Assembly (NCBI GenBank): GCA_029260765.1
Contig: JAJDCP010000080.1
Location: 36,596 to 100,595, forward strand
Length of the DNA: 64,000 bases
Reading direction: 5' to 3'
DNA from: Planctomycetota bacterium
GTDB taxonomy: Bacteria > Planctomycetota > J058 > JAJDCP01
Positions 60,867-64,000 of this stretch are shown here, piece by piece; the first letter of the stretch is position 1; every line of letters starts with the position of its first letter. Under the pieces are notes generated by a model. The model had not been told where the DNA came from. It saw only the letters and a list, made by a program, of their open reading frames with translations, and ran no database searches. Position numbers and translations under genes: made by a program.

Positions 60867-61337
60867 ATGGCACCTGGAGCCTATGGCGGCGGCCGGCCCC
60901 CGCGCCGTGGACCGCGGATACGGGTCGAGCTGGTCCCGATGCCCGCCGGAGCGAGGCGCGCGCGGCGTGCCGCCCCCAAGAACACAAGGCGGCCTGATCT
61001 GGCCTCGGGCCCGCCCCCACGCCGGCCGATAGAGATGACCATCCGACCGGCCTGGCTCGCTCCGGTGGAGGCCGTCGATCTGCCGCGCTCCGGTCCGGTC
61101 GTGGGCAGGCCTCTTGCCCGGGCCACCCCTCAGAGAGCACCGCGCCGCCGCCTCGCGCAGCCCGTCACCGAACCACCCCGGAGCATCGTCCGTCAGGCCT
61201 CCAACCGTGCGCGTCGCGGCGCCTCGCCGGCGGCGCTGCCCAACCGCAGGTCCAAGAGCACGCTAACGCCCAGACCGATGGCGGGGACAGATCCCCGGGC
61301 CCTGGAGGGACGCTTCCGCAACCTCGAGCTCGACTGA
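60867..61337 (+). CDS. Arg/Pro-rich basic protein of unknown function
   Basis: 156 residues from ATG 60867 with GAGGGAG at good distance. The protein is extremely rich in Arg and Pro (RPPRRGPRIRVELVP, TPQRAPRRRLAQP) and ends acidic in GRFRNLELD. No Cys, no signal, no recognisable fold, so it is probably disordered and may bind nucleic acid. The good ribosome site and clear separation from both neighbours support a real gene, but the composition is also what GC-rich non-coding frames give, so doubt remains. Confidence 0.45.
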   Translation: MAPGAYGGGRPPRRGPRIRVELVPMPAGARRARRAAPKNTRRPDLASGPPPRRPIEMTIRPAWLAPVEAVDLPRSGPVVGRPLARATPQRAPRRRLAQPVTEPPRSIVRQASNRARRGASPAALPNRRSKSTLTPRPMAGTDPRALEGRFRNLELD

Positions 61338-61634
61338 CCAGGACTGTCCAGCTCCCAGATCCGAGCCTCCGAGCGATTCCCGCCTGCTTGAAGGGGCCCT
61401 GGTCCAACAGGATCTTCATGCGGCTCCGCCAGCGCGCGATCCCTGCGCGGCGGTGCCGGTCCAGAGCTGCCTCTTTGTCGGGGATTGTGGACATCGCAGC
61501 TGCCCTGGGGGCCAAGCGTCGGGGGCTCGCCCCCAACTGCATCCTTTGGCGATCAGAAACAGCCCGGCGGGTTTCACGCCCGCTGCCGCTCTGATCCCTC
61601 GTTTGCGCGGGGACGCCGCCCCTTCGCGATCCGC
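61338..61634. other. Convergent intergenic region, nothing assigned
   Basis: This 297-bp gap lies between the Arg/Pro-rich gene and the end of the radical SAM gene. Frames on both strands lack protein character. No hairpin with a T-tract is evident. Confidence 0.35.
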
Positions 61635-63431
61635 TCACGACTCTCCGTGGAGCTGCAGTGTGTAGCGCGTGCTGTGCGCCTTGCGCAGGAGTGGAACGAC
61701 GTTGCTCCGTCGCCGCCCATGGAGCTTGGGAGCCGCGGTGAGGGCAACGCCCTGGGCCAGGGTTTGTGTGCGGATGTCGCGATAGATCGCATCCCAGTCT
61801 CGGAACATGCGCTCCTCTTCAACCCGCGAGAGCCAATTGGGCCGGAATCGGGCTTCAAGCGTGACCAGCGCGCTGTCGGCGGCGTTGCGAAGCGCCGTCT
61901 GTAGTTTGGATGCGTGCGCCCCGTCACTGAAGAGACCGCTGATTCCCGATCGAAGTGAGGCGAGCACCCCAGCGAGGCGGCGGCTGCGGGGACGGCTGCG
62001 ATAAAAGCGCGCGAACATGCGAAGCTTCCACAGCGCAAGCTCCGTGCGGCTCAAGCTGTCGCAATAGCTCTGACTGGGCACGAGCTGGAGCGACGAGAGG
62101 ATGTGACGGAAGTAGGCGCGGTCTATGCGGAGCCGTCCACGGTCGATCAGGTCGCTGAAGAGCTCCGTCCCTGGTAGGGCCATGTAGAAACCGACCGAGC
62201 AATCGGTGACGCCCGCCGAGGCCAGGTCTTCGAGAAAGGGCAGATTCTCCGCCAGGCTCTCCGGGTCATCGTGGGGAAATCCAATCACCATGAAGATGGC
62301 GACATTCAAGTCCGACTCGATGGCCGCCTCGATACTGGAGAGCAGGCGATCCGTCCGCATCTGCTTTTTGATCAGACGGCGTGTCTCCTCTGAACCGGAC
62401 TCGGGGGCGTAGGCCAGGGAGATCATCCCCGTCGCTTTCAGCAGCACAGCCACTTCGGCATCGATCGCCTCAGATCGCGTCCCGGTCGGAAGCTGCCAAG
62501 TGATGTCGAGCCGCCGAGCCAGAAGCTCCCGACAGAAAGCGAGGATCCAGGACTTCTTGATGATGGCGGTCAGATCCTGGAATGGAAAGTTCCGCGCCCC
62601 ATAGCGACGGACGTACGATTCGATCTCGTCGACGACCTTGACCGGATCCCGCGCAATCCATTGGGGGGTCCACATGTTCGGAGCCGCGCAGTAGGTGCAT
62701 TGGTAGGGGCAGCCACGGGTCGCCAGAATCGGCATGGTCCGGCGTGCCGACCACATGCCCCCGACGAAGCGGTGTTTGTTGTAGTTGGCGACGTCGAAGA
62801 GATGCCAGGCGGGCGTCGGGATGGCGTCGACGTCTCGACGTCGCTGACGCCGTGGGGTGACGACCAGACGCGTCCCATCCCGAAACGCAAGGCCATCGAC
62901 CTGAGCGAGCGGGCGTTCGTTCTTCACGGCATCAACGAGGGCGACAACGGTCTCCTCGCCCTCACCGAGAACGACCGCATCAGCCTGAGAGGTTCGCAAG
63001 CAGAAGCTGGGCATGGCCGTTACGTGCTCGCCACCGAGCACGACGAACAGCTCGGGCCGTGCCGCCTTCAAGCCTTCGATCAGCTGCACGACCGCCGGCC
63101 ACTCGTGGGTAAAGATCACACTGATACCGACGATCTCGGCATGTTCTGGAACCCTCTGCACAATAGCCTCAACGGGGAGCCCGACCAGGAAACCCTTGAT
63201 GTAGCGGGTATAGGTCGTCGGCTGCTCGCCCACGGCATCCACTACTTGAACCCGGCGACCGCTTTCCTCCAGGGCGGCTGCCACGTAGGCCAGTCCCAGG
63301 GGAAGGGTGATGGAGGTGGTCGCGAAACGAAAGGTCTCGACGGCGGGAGGTCGGATCAGGCAGATCGGAGGAGACTGTACACGCCCGCGAGCCGTCCCCT
63401 GTCTATGCGCTCCCAAATCGTTCTCCTCCAT
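61635..63431 (-). CDS. B12-binding-domain radical SAM protein
   Basis: 598 residues from ATG 63431; an ATG 57 nt upstream is possible. The N-terminal Rossmann-like B12-binding domain (about 20-150) has LPLGLAYVAAALEESG and VVLGGEHVTAMP. The radical SAM barrel (about 180-400) has the cluster motif TRGCPYQCTYC (CxxxCxxC) and FMVIGFPHDD. The C-terminal ~180 residues are helical and basic. Members of this class perform methylations or rearrangements on unreactive carbons in natural products, lipids or peptides. The substrate here is unknown. The gene faces the peptidase, membrane protein and basic protein genes. Confidence 0.9.
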   Translation of the reverse strand: MEENDLGAHRQGTARGRVQSPPICLIRPPAVETFRFATTSITLPLGLAYVAAALEESGRRVQVVDAVGEQPTTYTRYIKGFLVGLPVEAIVQRVPEHAEIVGISVIFTHEWPAVVQLIEGLKAARPELFVVLGGEHVTAMPSFCLRTSQADAVVLGEGEETVVALVDAVKNERPLAQVDGLAFRDGTRLVVTPRRQRRRDVDAIPTPAWHLFDVANYNKHRFVGGMWSARRTMPILATRGCPYQCTYCAAPNMWTPQWIARDPVKVVDEIESYVRRYGARNFPFQDLTAIIKKSWILAFCRELLARRLDITWQLPTGTRSEAIDAEVAVLLKATGMISLAYAPESGSEETRRLIKKQMRTDRLLSSIEAAIESDLNVAIFMVIGFPHDDPESLAENLPFLEDLASAGVTDCSVGFYMALPGTELFSDLIDRGRLRIDRAYFRHILSSLQLVPSQSYCDSLSRTELALWKLRMFARFYRSRPRSRRLAGVLASLRSGISGLFSDGAHASKLQTALRNAADSALVTLEARFRPNWLSRVEEERMFRDWDAIYRDIRTQTLAQGVALTAAPKLHGRRRSNVVPLLRKAHSTRYTLQLHGES

Positions 63432-63688
63432 CTTTCGTTGACACTTGACCGGCGGCGCGCCGCGTTGCCTCCACTGTACATCAGCCATCTCGACCGAGTC
63501 ATCCAGAAGCTGTCCCGGAGGCGGACAAGAGCTTGGGGGTTCGGTGCAAGAAATGGACGACCCCCTCGCCCTGGTACTCTTTGTACTTCGCTACCAGGCC
63601 GGGCCGCACTCACGTTACCGAGGGAGCCTGCCGGCACGTGCTGCCAGGGATTGCGGCCTCACGCTCCACCTGCTCTCCAGCATCCGCC

Positions 63689-64000
63689 ATGATCCCGCCG
63701 TCCCATCCTCGCGCATCTCGGTCTCCCCTTCGGCATGCCGAGACTCCTGACGGCTCGCGCCCGGCCCGCGGATTGTTCGGACTGGTTCTTCCGGTGCTGA
63801 CCCGGCAGCACTCGGAGTCTTGGACGGCCGGCGAGGTCGAGTTCGAACAGGATGTGTACAGCGGAGATATCGGGCGGGGCAGCTGTGACGTCATCCTTCG
63901 AACTGCCACACCGGGCCGCGCGCGCGGGGGAACTCCCCGCGCGCGGTGGCCGCAAAGGCAGCGGACCCGGCGACGGCGACCTGCGCGAAAACCAGTTTTT
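63689..64000 (+). CDS. Possible partial ORF open to the window end
   Basis: From ATG 63689 a frame of 104 codons runs to the end without a stop. A middle segment (GLFGLVLPVLTRQ, then WTAGEVEFEQDVYSGDIGRG) looks mildly protein-like, but the distal part is Arg-rich and overlaps a perfect hairpin at 63916-63944. No family is recognised and no ribosome site is visible. Confidence 0.2.
   Translation, partial: MIPPSHPRASRSPLRHAETPDGSRPARGLFGLVLPVLTRQHSESWTAGEVEFEQDVYSGDIGRGSCDVILRTATPGRARGGTPRARWPQRQRTRRRRPARKPVF
63916..63944. repeat. Perfect 12-bp GC-only stem-loop
   Basis: CCGCGCGCGGGG and CCCCGCGCGCGG flank a 5-nt loop (GAACT). No T-run follows on either side, so it is not a classical terminator. 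Confidence 0.7.

Overview
The window is about 64 kb of GC-rich bacterial chromosome with dense gene packing. No tRNA, rRNA, CRISPR array, transposase or phage gene was recognised. Several traits suggest Planctomycetota or a similarly signalling-rich, large-genome phylum, but this is inference without a marker gene search. They are four Hanks-type kinases (two fused to long TPR tails, one with HND/DWG in place of HRD/DFG), a very large hybrid histidine kinase, a REC-kinase fusion, a complete MoxR/BAT operon, tandem lipoproteins with a repeated TTxRTxxEQLLLSTA motif, and dispersed extragenic palindromes.

Layout. 1-1203 (-): RND-type efflux adaptor cut by the window edge. 1605-7729 (-): three-gene two-component cluster. 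8064-13118 (-): a five-gene sulfur operon (persulfide-dioxygenase/rhodanese fusion, two YeeE/YedE half-transporters, triple rhodanese, ArsR regulator with a cysteine pair) behind a near-consensus promoter. 13671-14477 (+): orphan. 14810-16639 (-): RTX-repeat secreted protein with zinc-ribbon-like repeats. 16640-17658: apparently gene-free. 17659-19996 (-): accessory strip with a PIN/RHH toxin-antitoxin pair, a truncated nucleotidyltransferase and two small unknowns. 20011-28641 (+): moxR-DUF58-BatA-BatB/C-BatD-DUF423 operon in which all six junctions are 4-nt stop/start overlaps. 28718-34181 (+): methyltransferase-TPR-GNAT fusion, a type VI-associated small protein, a LysM/peptidoglycan-binding protein and a phospholipase D, which resembles an effector cassette.

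34395-45190 is a signalling block: zinc-ribbon degenerate kinase, TPR kinase, glycosyltransferase 9 and REC-kinase (all -), then divergently a 1041-residue TPR protein. 45217-50141 (+) holds an acyl-CoA dehydrogenase homologue, PilZ protein, single-HKD phospholipase D, hisS and galE. 50145-51393 (-) holds two paralogous lipoproteins. 51653-53821 (+) is an FHA-GAF-HD signalling protein. 54285-58073 (-) is a second large TPR kinase. 58376-61337 (+) holds a papain/C39-like cysteine-peptidase protein, a membrane protein and an Arg/Pro-rich protein, facing a B12-binding radical SAM protein (61635-63431, -).

The strongest functional readings are the sulfur operon (thiosulfate or sulfane-sulfur import and persulfide handling under a probable persulfide-sensing repressor) and the BAT operon (MoxR/VWA membrane complex). 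The most speculative but interesting regions are the effector-like cassette at 28.7-34.2 kb and the peptidase/radical SAM neighbourhood at 58.4-63.4 kb. Two repeat systems were also read directly: a ~100-bp palindrome family with two copies, and a 35-bp direct repeat bracketing a different palindromic insert at the end of a kinase gene.
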